This document shows positions 18,818 to 27,415 of a stretch of 64,000 nucleotides of DNA, piece by piece (position 1 is the first letter of the stretch; each line of letters begins with the position of its first letter). The position numbers and the translations under genes were made by a program. Source of the DNA: Trichomonas vaginalis G3. Lineage: Eukaryota > Parabasalia > Trichomonadida > Trichomonadidae. The notes below the pieces were generated by a model. That model worked only from the letters and a program-made list of their open reading frames with translations, searched no databases and had not been told where the DNA came from. The stretch lies in the NCBI RefSeq assembly GCF_026262505.1, contig NC_067208.1, positions 8,441,962 through 8,505,961 on the forward strand, in the 5' to 3' direction.

Positions 18818-19471
18818 TTAATGAACTGTCATGGGCTTCGCCCTGGTCGCTTCGGTCTGAAAACCTTCAGGACTCAAAGAGTCCGTTTGCGACTTTATGA
18901 AAGGTACACTGCAAACCGTCGAGTTTGGATCAAATGCTGTAGTTGGTGCAGGAATATTAATGATATAAGTCATTAAATCATTAAGTGACGTAAATAATGT
19001 TGTCGTTTTTGATTTAATTTCTTTAGCATCTGTTATATATGGTAATTTTATTTCTGTAGTTTCTGAATTAAAGATATTCGCTAAAATGTTTTGTAAACTG
19101 TTTTGAACAGCTGTGTAAACCGTTGAATCCGGAACTCTTACGATTTCACCATCCTTAATAAAAGGCATTGTACATGGCGTAGTGCTTGGGTCAAATCTTT
19201 CGGGATTATAATTCAACATATATTCTAATGCTTCATATACAGACTTATATACTGTTGTGTCGTTCTTCATGACAACTTCACCATTTACAATGAATGGCAT
19301 TGTACATGGAGTTAAAATAGGGTCAAACTTTTCATAGTCCTTCCATGTTATGTATTTCTCGGTATTTCCATCACTGATAACAATATATTTGTCAGTAAGT
19401 GTGAGAGAGTATTGACCAAAATATAAACGTTTAGCTCTGTCAGCTTCATACGCATATGCAGCAATACTCAT
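18818..19471 (-). CDS. Repeat protein, possibly a fibre or attachment subunit
   Basis: 217 residues, starting MSIAAYAYEADRAKRLYFGQ. After about 50 residues it shows roughly 45-residue repeats that begin FDP-x-x-T-PC-T-MPFI, continue -GE-V, then T-VY-S-, as in FDPILTPCTMPFIVNGEVV and FDPSTTPCTMPFIKDGEIV, with two more diverged units. The final 20 or so residues (DSLSPEG...) are encoded by a GC-rich double-palindrome module (about 18828-18890). It sits directly upstream of the tail-fibre gene on the same strand, so a shared role in attachment is a fair guess. Confidence 0.65.
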   Translation of the reverse strand: MSIAAYAYEADRAKRLYFGQYSLTLTDKYIVISDGNTEKYITWKDYEKFDPILTPCTMPFIVNGEVVMKNDTTVYKSVYEALEYMLNYNPERFDPSTTPCTMPFIKDGEIVRVPDSTVYTAVQNSLQNILANIFNSETTEIKLPYITDAKEIKSKTTTLFTSLNDLMTYIINIPAPTTAFDPNSTVCSVPFIKSQTDSLSPEGFQTEATRAKPMTVH

Positions 19472-19488
19472 ATTTTAATGAGAATAAA

Positions 19489-20259
19489 ATGTTGTTCTAT
19501 TTGCAAAGTACAGACCCAAACGAATACGGGACAGTAAAGCTACAAACAAACTTAGGTCTTCAGAATGAAGCACTTGCTTTCAGAGTTGTTGACTTCAATA
19601 CTATCGCTTCATTCGTTATAACACATGAAACAGATTTCATGGAGCTTGAAATAGATGGAAAGAAGCATGAAATAAGATTTCACAATAATGTAGAATATAA
19701 GATGGAAACATTAGCTGGAGTGTTAAATGCTCTCATAAATACTACAATAAACAAGGAAACGAAGAAAACTTAATGAATGTTAAACTTATTGCAGGAGTTT
19801 TGAAGTTCAGTTATGCAAAGGAGTTTAAGATAACACGAATGAGTCATAGAGTTCAATTGCTTCTGGGCATACCATATGACATTTCCTTTGAAAAGTTGAC
19901 AAAACGATTGAGATGAAATCTGTTCCATACGTATGTTATGGTAATTGTTTGTACATTGAGTCAAAAATAGCTAATGTCACAGGTATTTCAGGAGTTAATA
20001 GTAAAGGTTCAGTAGAATATAAATCTTCTGTTATGCAGTCAATTCAATGTTCATTCCAAACGTTCCTGTCATAGCAACTCATTTAGGTAAATGGGTTCGC
20101 ATTAGTCCTCATAATTTGAAAGACATGCAATTCAGACTTGTTGACTTTCAAGGCGAGCCTGTAGAACTGAAGGCACCAGTGCGAATGACTGTTGAAGTTG
20201 ACTTTTTAGAAAATATTAAATGCAACAGCTTACAAGAGAACTCAGAGCTAAAAATATAA
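19489..20259 (+). pseudogene. Putative minor capsid (penton-like) protein, copy 1, broken
   Basis: Counterpart of 48150-48926. The C-terminal phrase LKDMQFRLVDFQGEPVELKAP followed by an alternating hydrophobic strand resembles the last strands of jelly-roll minor capsid proteins in Polinton-like viruses. It is divergent from the repeat protein gene, and its last codons overlap the next gene. The gene is broken in this copy. Confidence 0.5.
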
Positions 20260-20489
20260 AGTATGAATGTTATGTATTAGGTCATGAACTTTGGTTGTTG
20301 CTGTTTGATGAAACAAATGAGTTAGTTATGTCAGTCAAGAGAACAGAAAAAGGCGTCAAAGGCGCCGAGCGCAAAGCGCTATATTGTGTTAGTGAAAACT
20401 GCACCAAGTCAATAAGATTAGGTTTGCATTATGAAGATGAGTTCGATACTGTTGAAGAAGTTTTGGATAGATATTACAAATTGCTTTAA
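20220..20489 (+). CDS. 89-residue protein overlapping the penton-like gene
   Basis: Starts MQQLTRELRAKNIKYECY and overlaps the end of the previous gene by 40 bases in another frame. It has a compact alpha/beta look (HELWLLLFDETNELVMSVKRTEKG). A short GC-rich palindrome module (about 20351-20382) encodes the AERKAL part. Ends with an acidic helix FDTVEEVLDRYYKLL. Identical in copy 2. Function unknown. Confidence 0.55.
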   Translation: MQQLTRELRAKNIKYECYVLGHELWLLLFDETNELVMSVKRTEKGVKGAERKALYCVSENCTKSIRLGLHYEDEFDTVEEVLDRYYKLL

Positions 20490-21100
20490 TTTACTAAAAC
20501 ATATTTCAAACAAAGTTTATATTCTGTTGAAAGTTTTGTATACTCGTTCGAATATTTATACTTAAACTCAACTCCTGTAGTTCCTGGTGTTTCAATGATG
20601 CGGATGTTACCTATTTTCATGAATGGTGGCGTTTGACCACAGCATTCGATTTCAGGGTCGAGATAGTCAATGACACATTGTTTCCCTGTTATTCGTGAGA
20701 TAACATTTTCAAGGTCCTCCTTTGTTAGAATTATTTGGTTCTTGCTTATAAGATTTGTCAAAAGCTTCTTATCGTCTTTGAGTAAAATAGTTTGGTATAA
20801 CTGAAGAAGGTAATGGTCTACGTTATCTGAAGGATTCGTTTGAATGTTTGTGTAAGGGTTGTCGTTGGCTTCTCTTGAAAGAATTTGGTCCAGTGGTGGA
20901 TACTCTAACTTAACATCTGATGTAGCGTTAGCGTTTGAAGCTGAGTTTAAATTCACGGATTTCAGTTCTGGTTCTTTTTCTTTCAAACACTCTGAACTAT
21001 AGTTCTTTATGACAATATTGTTTGTCGTTCGTGAGTCAACATTTGATGTTGGTTCAATTGGAACATTAACGGCACCAGCTAAGATGGATTTGCTTCTCAT
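20486..21100 (-). CDS. 204-residue protein, unrecognised
   Basis: Starts MRSKSILAGAVNVPIEP. The N-terminal half is Asn/Ser-rich and probably disordered. The C-terminal half is folded-looking: LLQLYQTILLKDDKKLLTNLI, then KQCVIDYLDPEIECCGQTPP and a beta-rich end with ETPGTTGVEFKYKY. It converges on the 89-residue gene (4-base overlap of the ends) and diverges from the 133-residue gene. The CC pair and GTTGVEF might suggest a virion protein, but nothing is firm. Confidence 0.6.
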   Translation of the reverse strand: MRSKSILAGAVNVPIEPTSNVDSRTTNNIVIKNYSSECLKEKEPELKSVNLNSASNANATSDVKLEYPPLDQILSREANDNPYTNIQTNPSDNVDHYLLQLYQTILLKDDKKLLTNLISKNQIILTKEDLENVISRITGKQCVIDYLDPEIECCGQTPPFMKIGNIRIIETPGTTGVEFKYKYSNEYTKLSTEYKLCLKYVLVN

Positions 21101-21125
21101 TTCATATAGAATAAAAACCTTTTAT

Positions 21126-21527
21126 ATGTATGAAATGAACAATATACTCGACAAGGGTTTGAATGTAAAGCTAACGAATGAAAATATTGTTGAATTCACT
21201 GAGACAGGAGCTGTGTATAAAGATGTAGAACTACTGAACAAAAGAGCTAAGGGAAGAAGCAGGAACATGAACAAAGGGTGGAAGCCTATAAAAATTTATG
21301 TCAATGATGGCTCAGGAGGTTCAAACATAAAGTATGCAGAAAGTTATAGAGTTTATGCTCTCAAAGGTGAAAAGCCTTCATTTAAGAACAGCTATTCTAA
21401 CGCATATCCTCAAAAGCTAACGGATGGGGAAGTGGATGATATGAATGACAGCAAAAATATTAACAGAAATGGCGACAGAGATGCATGGAATTTGTTTACC
21501 ATCAGTCAATTGAAGGTTAAACTTTAA
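21126..21527 (+). CDS. 133-residue protein, unrecognised
   Basis: Chosen start is the ATG of MYEMNNILDKGLNVK, preceded by ttttatatgtatgaa, the start-site motif common to the element's genes; the frame is open further upstream, but there it overlaps the opposite gene. A basic mid-part, NKRAKGRSRNMNKGWKPIK, is followed by a Gly/Ser-rich linker and a Tyr-rich region. It could be a small DNA-binding or maturation-type protein; no active-site pattern of a protease was seen. Confidence 0.5.
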   Translation: MYEMNNILDKGLNVKLTNENIVEFTETGAVYKDVELLNKRAKGRSRNMNKGWKPIKIYVNDGSGGSNIKYAESYRVYALKGEKPSFKNSYSNAYPQKLTDGEVDDMNDSKNINRNGDRDAWNLFTISQLKVKL

Positions 21528-22405
21528 AACAATGTTGGTCGTTCCCATGGAATATTTTTGACTTTAATGGTATTAGTCATGATATGAATCTCAAGGTATG
21601 AACGAGGAGAGATGAGAGACTTATATGCTTCCCAAATTTCTTCAAAAGGTAATGTTATACCTGACTGTTTCCAAATGAGTTCAATATCATAACGTGAGAA
21701 ACCTTGAAAGATAACGAAGTCAGTTATGAGACGTTTTATGTTTAAAGCAAGAAACGCCATGTTTGCATAAGTATTGCTACAGTTAAGTGGTAATGTCTGA
21801 CTTTAGTATGATGTTAGCTAATGGTGAGTCAGGCTTTGACACTAAACCTTTTCCGGCGAAGTCGTCGCAAACGAGCAGAGTGTTTGAAGGATACTTTTTG
21901 AAGGGGTATTTTGAAAGTTTTGACAGAATGTAGTTTGTAAGTCGTTTCATATCGTAAACTCCTGAGTACTGACGTAAGTGGTGTTTGTCAATAATTCTTT
22001 CCATCTCCTCAGAAGTCTTTTGCATTCCTGACTGTATAAATTCAACGATGGCATAATATTTCCTCTTACGTCGAATGTAACGTTGAAGAAATTCAATGAG
22101 TTCACTGTCTGGAACTTTAACGACAGAGGCTTGAACTTTACATAAATGTTTTCGCTGTTGAGTCCATAGAGTCTGAAGTTGCTGATATAATGATTTGGTC
22201 ATAATATGAGTCGTTTCCTAAACGCTCTGTTATGAGTATATGACGAATGAGGTTAAATGTCTTACCTGAACCCATCTTTCCACAATAGAAATAAACCCAT
22301 TTGAACAGAACTCATAATCTTACTGAAAGGAAGAATGAGAGAAGAGTTAAGTTTGTCTGTAGTTTCATTCATGTCTTCATCTACGTCATGTATTAAATGC
22401 TTCAT
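21524..22405 (-). pseudogene. Genome-packaging ATPase (A32/FtsK-HerA type), copy 1, broken
   Basis: Region homologous to 50190-51073. Features visible across the two copies are a Walker A of the form GKMGSGKTFN, a Walker B-like TLLVCDDFAG, and a C-terminal LITDFVIFQGFSRYDIELIWKQ typical of Polinton and nucleocytoplasmic-virus packaging ATPases. The enzyme would pump DNA into the capsid. The gene is broken here. Confidence 0.75.
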
Positions 22406-22421
22406 TTTATCTCCATTAAAA

Positions 22422-23305
22422 ATGCAAGTCAGAAATATTCAGAACATAGCACCGAGTCTAACTGACAAGAGTATAAAGATATACTATGAACACGTTATGA
22501 TGAAACCAACCAAAATTCAAGAAAGTCAGTATACTTATGAATATCCAAGACACTGGGTAGAGTATGTAGGAGGTGAGAAAGCTATTGAAATCAGACAGGT
22601 TCGAAGTATTCCAGCAGGAAGAACAATATTATTGAAGAACTTTAATGTTTTGAGATATAATGATGAAAAAAGAAGCAAGATAGTTTTCCTATTGCTGTGT
22701 ATGTGAACCTAGACACAGGAGATGACATGAAAGTTTTTAATACAAAGCTTCAAACGGTAGTGAGAGAACAACTGACTGCGGAAGGACATCCATTACCTTC
22801 AGAAGTTACCATAGTATATAATTTTGAAACAAATGCAATAGATTTTAAAGTCGTCTCTGCAAAGAAGTCAGGTTTTACATTTAATGAAGCAGATGTATAT
22901 TCGAATGAAAACTTCAAAGCTATTGCATGGTTAGATAATGACGATTGCTTTAAGAAAATATTTAAATTCAGTGACTCAACGATGTCAATAGATGACCTTC
23001 GTGGAATGTTACCATCGACGTTTACAGTAGAAGGTTCAGCAGGATTGCTTACAAGATTGTCAATTGGTGGTATTTGGTCTCGTGAGAACATTGTTATAAA
23101 ATCCAGTATAAGTGAATTTGCTGAAGAATCTATATTATGTCTTTCAAACTACATGTATTCGCCACCGAAGCATTATAGTATAACAAACTTTGTCAGTAAG
23201 TTTAACATAAGACTTGTCGAACCTTCTTCAATGAAAGATGTTGTGCTACCTAAAGATGGAAAGGATGGACTCATTATTGAGATGATTTTAATGCATATTA
23301 AATGA
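22422..23305 (+). pseudogene. Virion-type protein 2 (GIW-motif family), copy 1, broken
   Basis: Starts MQVRNIQNIAPSLTDK, divergent from the ATPase with only 16 bases between starts. The C-terminal region has GIWSRENIVIKSS, PPKHYSITNF and LPKDGKDGLIIE, aligning with the family pattern also seen in the gene at 6641-7497. Probably a structural protein. Broken in this copy. Confidence 0.6.
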
Positions 23306-23525
23306 GCTTGTTCTTGAAGGTCATTCATGATGAAATAACTGTTGTAGAAGATGTTAGCAATTGTTCAGACATTTTGAAGCGTATAGATGATATAGAAATA
23401 AGTTAGATAGACCGCAAAGCGGTGAGGGCGAAGCCCGTGAGAATGTTTATGTTTCATTGACTTTCTCCAGTAACGAGAACTTTTATGAGATAATATTGAA
23501 GAGAGATGATTTTAATATGGTGTAA
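23302..23525 (+). pseudogene. 65-residue-type small gene carrying a palindrome module, copy 1
   Basis: Counterpart of the short gene at 56793-56990 in copy 3 (MSLFLKVIHDEITVVEDV). In copies 1 and 2 a GC-rich double-palindrome module lies within it (here about 23408-23442) and the gene is broken. It sits between the GIW-family protein and the 171-residue protein. Confidence 0.55.
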
Positions 23526-24041
23526 ATGGTAGCTTGGGCAGCTTTAGGCGCAATGGGAACAAAAGCATTAGCATTTGGAGCAAAAGCACTTGGGGCTTAT
23601 GACGCAGTAAATAAAATGAGTGGAGGAAGGGTTTCGAAGACATTAGATGCAAATAAAGGGAAGATTGGAGGCTGGGTTGCAAAGAAGTTAAGATTAAATA
23701 AAATAGGGCTCATAAATAAAGCATCCAATTTGGTTGCGACTGAGTCAGAAAATGCTTTAGGAAAGGACGATGAGTTTGCAAAACACGCAAAAGACTTTAA
23801 TGACCAGATGAAAGGTGAAACAATGCATTTAAATAGAGTCGATGGAACTCTTCCTCCACCAGTAGTTCTTCCGTATGGTCCCTATGGAATGTATGGAAAT
23901 CCTTACGAAAGACCATTTGACCCATTGACTGGTGGAAGTAACTGGTATCATTACGGACGAAGAAGAAAGACAGTTAAGCTGGAGACAGACGTGAAGAAAG
24001 CAACTAAAAAGAAACCAAGGAAGAGAGTTATAAAGCAATGA
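23526..24041 (+). CDS. 171-residue protein, hydrophobic start and basic tail
   Basis: Starts MVAWAALGAMGTKALAFG. A small-residue hydrophobic helix (first 25 residues) is followed by an amphipathic basic part (GGWVAKKLRLNKIGL), a Pro/Gly/Tyr-rich stretch (LPYGPYGMYGNPYERP), and a very basic C-terminus (KKATKKKPRKRVIKQ). The mix of amphipathic helix plus basic tail recalls adenovirus protein VI or core proteins in overall design, but no homology is claimed. The final codons belong to the right terminal repeat. Also present in copy 2 (52194) and copy 3 (56266). Confidence 0.65.
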   Translation: MVAWAALGAMGTKALAFGAKALGAYDAVNKMSGGRVSKTLDANKGKIGGWVAKKLRLNKIGLINKASNLVATESENALGKDDEFAKHAKDFNDQMKGETMHLNRVDGTLPPPVVLPYGPYGMYGNPYERPFDPLTGGSNWYHYGRRRKTVKLETDVKKATKKKPRKRVIKQ

Positions 24042-24707
24042 ATTCAACGGGTGAAAAAACAGGTGAAAAAAGAGGTGACATCTCACCACTTCACCTAAAT
24101 TTATTTTTGGGCTATGTTTTCATACGTGTGAGGGTGGTGATATCATTAATTTTAAGTTTATTTTTTATTTACTGAAAATTTTTATTTGGATGTAAATGAC
24201 AGAACAAAAGCAACTCATTCGAATTCCACAGTATAACAAACATACATTTAAACATTTATTCTTCCTTCCTGAGCATAACATGTTCTTTCAAATACATCCG
24301 AGACCAGTTGACTTTTCATTGACTGTGTATAAAGATAGAAATAGTTATATCATTAAACCATACGATGACGAAGGTAAGTTATGTAAATTGTACGTTAAGA
24401 AGTTAGAGAAAGTTTATGGCTTCAAGTATGACTACAATAGGGTTAACACTGATGATGAAGATATTGAGGAAAATTTATGAGAACATTAGTGAAGTCGTTA
24501 GTGAGAACGATAGTGAGAACGTTTATTTTTACATTAGTGAGCTCGTTAGTGAAGTGAAGTGGGTGGCTTTGTAAATATTTAAGGTTAAATTAGTGTTGTC
24601 GTTTGTGTTGTAAAATATACGTTACCGGTTTTGTAAAGTGTCAAATTCACAAGTATTGGATAAAGTGAAAACGCAGTGCCACAGTGCCGAACACTTGTAT
24701 ACTAACT
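24017..24707. repeat. Right terminal inverted repeat, Polinton copy 1
   Basis: Complement of 2868-3535, slightly longer because of a short extra stretch upstream of the 94-codon gene. Outer 500 bp match the left repeat closely, including features not shared with copy 2. Confidence 0.9.
24196..24480 (+). CDS. 94-residue terminal-repeat protein, right copy
   Basis: Identical in translation to the gene at 3095-3379. The start is preceded by tttttatttggatgtaa, a form of the element's common start-site motif. Confidence 0.8.
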   Translation: MTEQKQLIRIPQYNKHTFKHLFFLPEHNMFFQIHPRPVDFSLTVYKDRNSYIIKPYDDEGKLCKLYVKKLEKVYGFKYDYNRVNTDDEDIEENL

Positions 24708-24712
24708 AACAC
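24708..24712. repeat. Target-site duplication of Polinton copy 1, right (aacac)
   Basis: Direct copy of 2863-2867 immediately after the right inverted repeat. Confidence 0.85.
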
Positions 24713-24797
24713 AACTTTTTATAATCATACATTTCTGCAGATATACTTAAACATCTTGTTCAAGGTTAAATCAAGGAAACAAGTATCCATCGTATGA

Positions 24798-25346
24798 AAG
24801 ATTATTAGCCATGAAGATAGCACAATCAGTATTGATTACTTGGTGAATGATTGTACAGGCAGTATCAAAGTTAAGAATTTCATTTCAGATGATAATCCGG
24901 AGCCAATTCCAGATGGAACATACGTTTTTGTTGTTGGACGAATTACACCTGCTATTGAAGATGGAATATCTTCATTCACAATCAAACCCATAACAGAATT
25001 CGATCAAATTCCTTATCATATGCTTTACTCATTGTTCGTACACTTACAGACAACAAGAGGAACACCCCCAGACTCCTCTTTCGCTCAAGCACCAAAGCAT
25101 GTTGAAACATCCGCTCCAGCACCTCCTCCAATGCGATCAAGCGAAGACAGAGATGAAAAGATTAAGAACGATGTCATTGAATTCCTCAAAGAGAACAATT
25201 CAGATCGCGGAACTCCAGAAGAACAAATTATTCAACATTTCTCACACATATACTCCGCAGAAGAAGTTAAGAAAGCAGTTGAAACAGCAAACTTTAATGG
25301 TGAAATCTACTCTACAAGCGAAGATAATTGTTATAATCCTTGCTAA
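24798..25346 (+). pseudogene. Replication protein A 32-kDa subunit (RPA2), 5'-incomplete host gene
   Basis: The open frame (no ATG of its own) reads HEDSTISIDYLVNDCTGSI, the second half of the RPA2 OB fold, including the TGSIKVKNF strand and YVFVVGRI. A Pro/Ala linker follows at about 25040-25130. A C-terminal winged helix ends it: DVIEFLKENNSDRGTPEEQI, HIYSAEEVKKAVETANFNGE, IYSTSEDN. RPA2 is part of the single-strand DNA-binding trimer. The N-terminal half is not readable between the frame's first codons and the Polinton end 85 bp upstream, and was not found beyond the left end of copy 1. Either the gene was already incomplete or its front has decayed since. Confidence 0.75.
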
Positions 25347-25349
25347 ATT

Positions 25350-25620
25350 TTGAATAATTTTCTCTCGAAATCATTGTTACTGATACAATATTTAATGTTT
25401 GCTCTAATAAACCATCATTTTTCTGTAATAATTTTTTGAAATTAAAATATTTCAATCTCTTCTTATTTTCTAATGAATTTTTAATTAAGTAATATCTTTA
25501 TATGGATTTCATAGCTCATTAATTGCACATTTCCTTCTAATTTTAAGTTTTTAGCTAATAATCTATTCAATATATTTTTAATAATCATGCTAGAACATAT
25601 TGTAATAATGCACATGCGTT
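25350..25620. other. AT-rich intergenic DNA, nothing seen
   Basis: Low-complexity AT-rich sequence after the RPA2 fragment with no frame, hairpin or RNA signature. Confidence 0.5.
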
Positions 25621-25624
25621 TTTA

Positions 25625-26140
25625 TTCATAATACAGCATGCCCTCTCGCATAATAGCAAACTTATAGGAGTCGATACAGATCCAATGCTTAACGAAGGGT
25701 TTGCAAAGTTCTTAATCAGCGCAAGCTTTCATGTGTTACTCCAATCTATGCTGTTCCACTTGTTATCGACAACGGCCACCTCTTCCTAACATCAGGTCTT
25801 CGTATCATCGTCCGCATCATCATTGATCACAAGTACGGCTGCTTTTCTGCTCGAACAACAATCCACTGATGCAAATCTGTCCAAGTTGGTGGAGAGAAGA
25901 ACATCTTCCCATACCAATGGAATGCTGAAATGTTATTCAACTCTTCATTGTTTTACGAACTTCCAGTTCTTTCTATCTACGACCGCGCTTAACTCTCTGG
26001 GTCCACGATTCCATATTATCATAAGGATATTGGTGATTCGCTCACCTATGAAGTCACACAGGAGGCTAAGCGACACATCAGTATTCTCAACTTGTTCTGC
26101 CCAATTCCTCTTGAAGGAGTTCCGACCATCTTGTAAATTC
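25625..26140 (+). pseudogene. Decayed host gene of higher GC content
   Basis: About 500 bp with clear coding texture (TPIYAVPLVIDNGHLFLTSG; YQWNAEMLFNSSLFYELPV; DIGDSLTYEVTQEAKRHISI) split over several frames. GC content is well above the surrounding DNA. No frame covers it all, so it reads as a degraded gene or a cluster of sequencing indels. The product was not recognised. A final LLEGVPTIL-like end with stop lies near 26135. Confidence 0.5.
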
Positions 26141-26284
26141 TTTAGTTCGTCGGTGTCTCTGACTTAAAGTACTAAGAATAAATTTAATAAATAATAAATA
26201 TTTCTACATAACAAGTCATTTAGCCATTATTTCTACTTGAAACCAGCAACAAAAAATCGAGATATAGGAAGAACAATATGCATT

Positions 26285-27349
26285 TTATTTATTTACTAAA
26301 ACAATACAAAGAGAAGTAATGATATGATATGAATAATGATAAACAATTTCATCATATGTGATAATATTCTTCTTTATCACTAAATCTAAAATAGGAAACT
26401 CTGCTTCACACAGATATGATGAAAAGTGAGAAAGATGATGAATAGAATATATATTTTGAACATTATTTGTTATAACTGATTGATATGTTTTACCTATTAT
26501 TCTGTCACAGAAAGAATCTTTAACTGTAATTGAACCAGAATAATCTTGATAAAATTCTTTTCCTGGTCCTGTGTTTCCAAGAAATGAACAGTTTTCAATA
26601 AGAACAGTTGATTTACCTGCATAGAATGTAGTTCCATAATCAGATTTTTTGAGTTCATTATTCAAAACATTACAAAAATTAAAATTATAGTTACCATAAA
26701 TTAAATTTAAAATTCTATAATATGATGTTGTGTTACAAAATGATGAATATGTTACATTACTTAGACTTGTTGGATACCATAGATATATTCCTGAGTCATA
26801 GTTTGCTTCACAGAAACTTGTGTTGATTGATTTAACTTCAATATTTCCATAATAAAGATGGTTTGTATAAGATTTTTCTAAATTTCCGCATTCATAAAAA
26901 GAACTTTCATAAAGATAATTTTTATTATTTGATTTAGAAACTAAGGAAACATATGAATGATGTCCATAGGAGTTTGTTTTTGATTTGTAGCCACATGTTC
27001 GGTATTGGACAATGGAACTATTACAGTTAAAGTAGATAGATCCACCATTTGTATTACTGCTGCAGTTAGTAAATGAACAATATGAGTTAAGAAATTTATT
27101 GCTTGTATTCGTAAAATAAATGGCACTATTAGTTGTAATGGTGATGAATATACAGTTATATAAGAAGCATTCATTATTTGTTGATGTTGCATTAACATTT
27201 GTGCCATTAATAGGTTTTGAATTATGTGATGTATTGTAAAAGAGTTCCCAAACATCATCAGGTGATTGATCAAAGTGTAAATTATTCATAGTTGATGTGT
27301 GTTTTGATACTGTTATCTGAAAATCGTGATTGAATTTCATTGTTTTCAT
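26285..27349 (-). CDS. Beta-helix (Pmp-like) surface protein, short form
   Basis: 354 residues from the ATG at 27349. The protein is rich in Asn, Ser, Thr and Cys and repeats the pattern of right-handed beta-helix proteins: CSFTNCSSNTNGGSIYFNCN, ESSFYECGN, ENCSFLGNTG, NTSFCEANYDSGIYL. Trichomonas has a large family of such proteins with similarity to chlamydial polymorphic membrane proteins. Usual members are far longer and end in a membrane anchor and short cytoplasmic tail; neither is present, so this is a short or C-terminally lost member. An initiator, TCATTTTTTTG, ends one base before the ATG on the minus strand, giving a 5' leader of about 9 bases. No signal peptide is evident. Confidence 0.65.
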   Translation of the reverse strand: MKTMKFNHDFQITVSKHTSTMNNLHFDQSPDDVWELFYNTSHNSKPINGTNVNATSTNNECFLYNCIFITITTNSAIYFTNTSNKFLNSYCSFTNCSSNTNGGSIYFNCNSSIVQYRTCGYKSKTNSYGHHSYVSLVSKSNNKNYLYESSFYECGNLEKSYTNHLYYGNIEVKSINTSFCEANYDSGIYLWYPTSLSNVTYSSFCNTTSYYRILNLIYGNYNFNFCNVLNNELKKSDYGTTFYAGKSTVLIENCSFLGNTGPGKEFYQDYSGSITVKDSFCDRIIGKTYQSVITNNVQNIYSIHHLSHFSSYLCEAEFPILDLVIKKNIITYDEIVYHYSYHIITSLCIVLVNK

Positions 27350-27360
27350 CAAAAAAATGA
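27350..27360 (-). promoter_or_regulatory. Trichomonad initiator (Inr) of the beta-helix gene
   Basis: Minus-strand TCATTTTTTTG directly before the ATG matches the T. vaginalis initiator TCA(+1)Py(T/A). It lies in one arm of a perfect hairpin. Confidence 0.55.
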
Positions 27361-27415
27361 ATCGGCATTATTTGACATTTCAATGATGTAAATGTCAAAT
27401 AATGCCGATTCATTT
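27357..27415. repeat. Perfect 25-bp-stem hairpin overlapping a promoter
   Basis: Arms aatgaatcggcattatttga... and its exact complement with a 9-base loop (caatgatgt). It is a single unit similar in size to those in the hairpin arrays. Confidence 0.85.

Larger units (their letters stand above)
2868..24707. mobile_element. Maverick/Polinton copy 1
   Basis: A 21.8-kb element bounded by inverted repeats that start agttagtata and end with its complement. It is flanked by the 5-bp direct repeat aacac (2863-2867 and 24708-24712). Gene content defines the family: protein-primed DNA polymerase B, retrovirus-type integrase, FtsK/HerA-type packaging ATPase and a large protein in the expected place of the double jelly-roll capsid. 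It also encodes a KilA-N protein, a phage-like tail fibre and many small proteins. Target duplications and inverted repeats are undamaged, so insertion is recent. It is a fossil: about six genes are broken, with roughly a dozen breaks in all. No adenovirus-type maturation protease was recognised. Confidence 0.95.

Noticed and set aside
21009-21125. Longer N-terminus for the 133-residue protein
   Set aside because: It lies on the opposite strand over the start of the 204-residue gene, and the start-site motif sits before the later ATG.
20486-21527. Adenovirus-type cysteine protease among the unknown genes
   Set aside because: No His-Asp/Glu-Cys pattern or typical G-H-W phrase was seen in these or other unknown genes.
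24701-24715. Trichomonad 3' splice motif (actaactaacacaac resembles ACTAACACACAG)
   Set aside because: It is made by the Polinton end plus the target duplication, lacks the final AG and has no matching 5' splice site.
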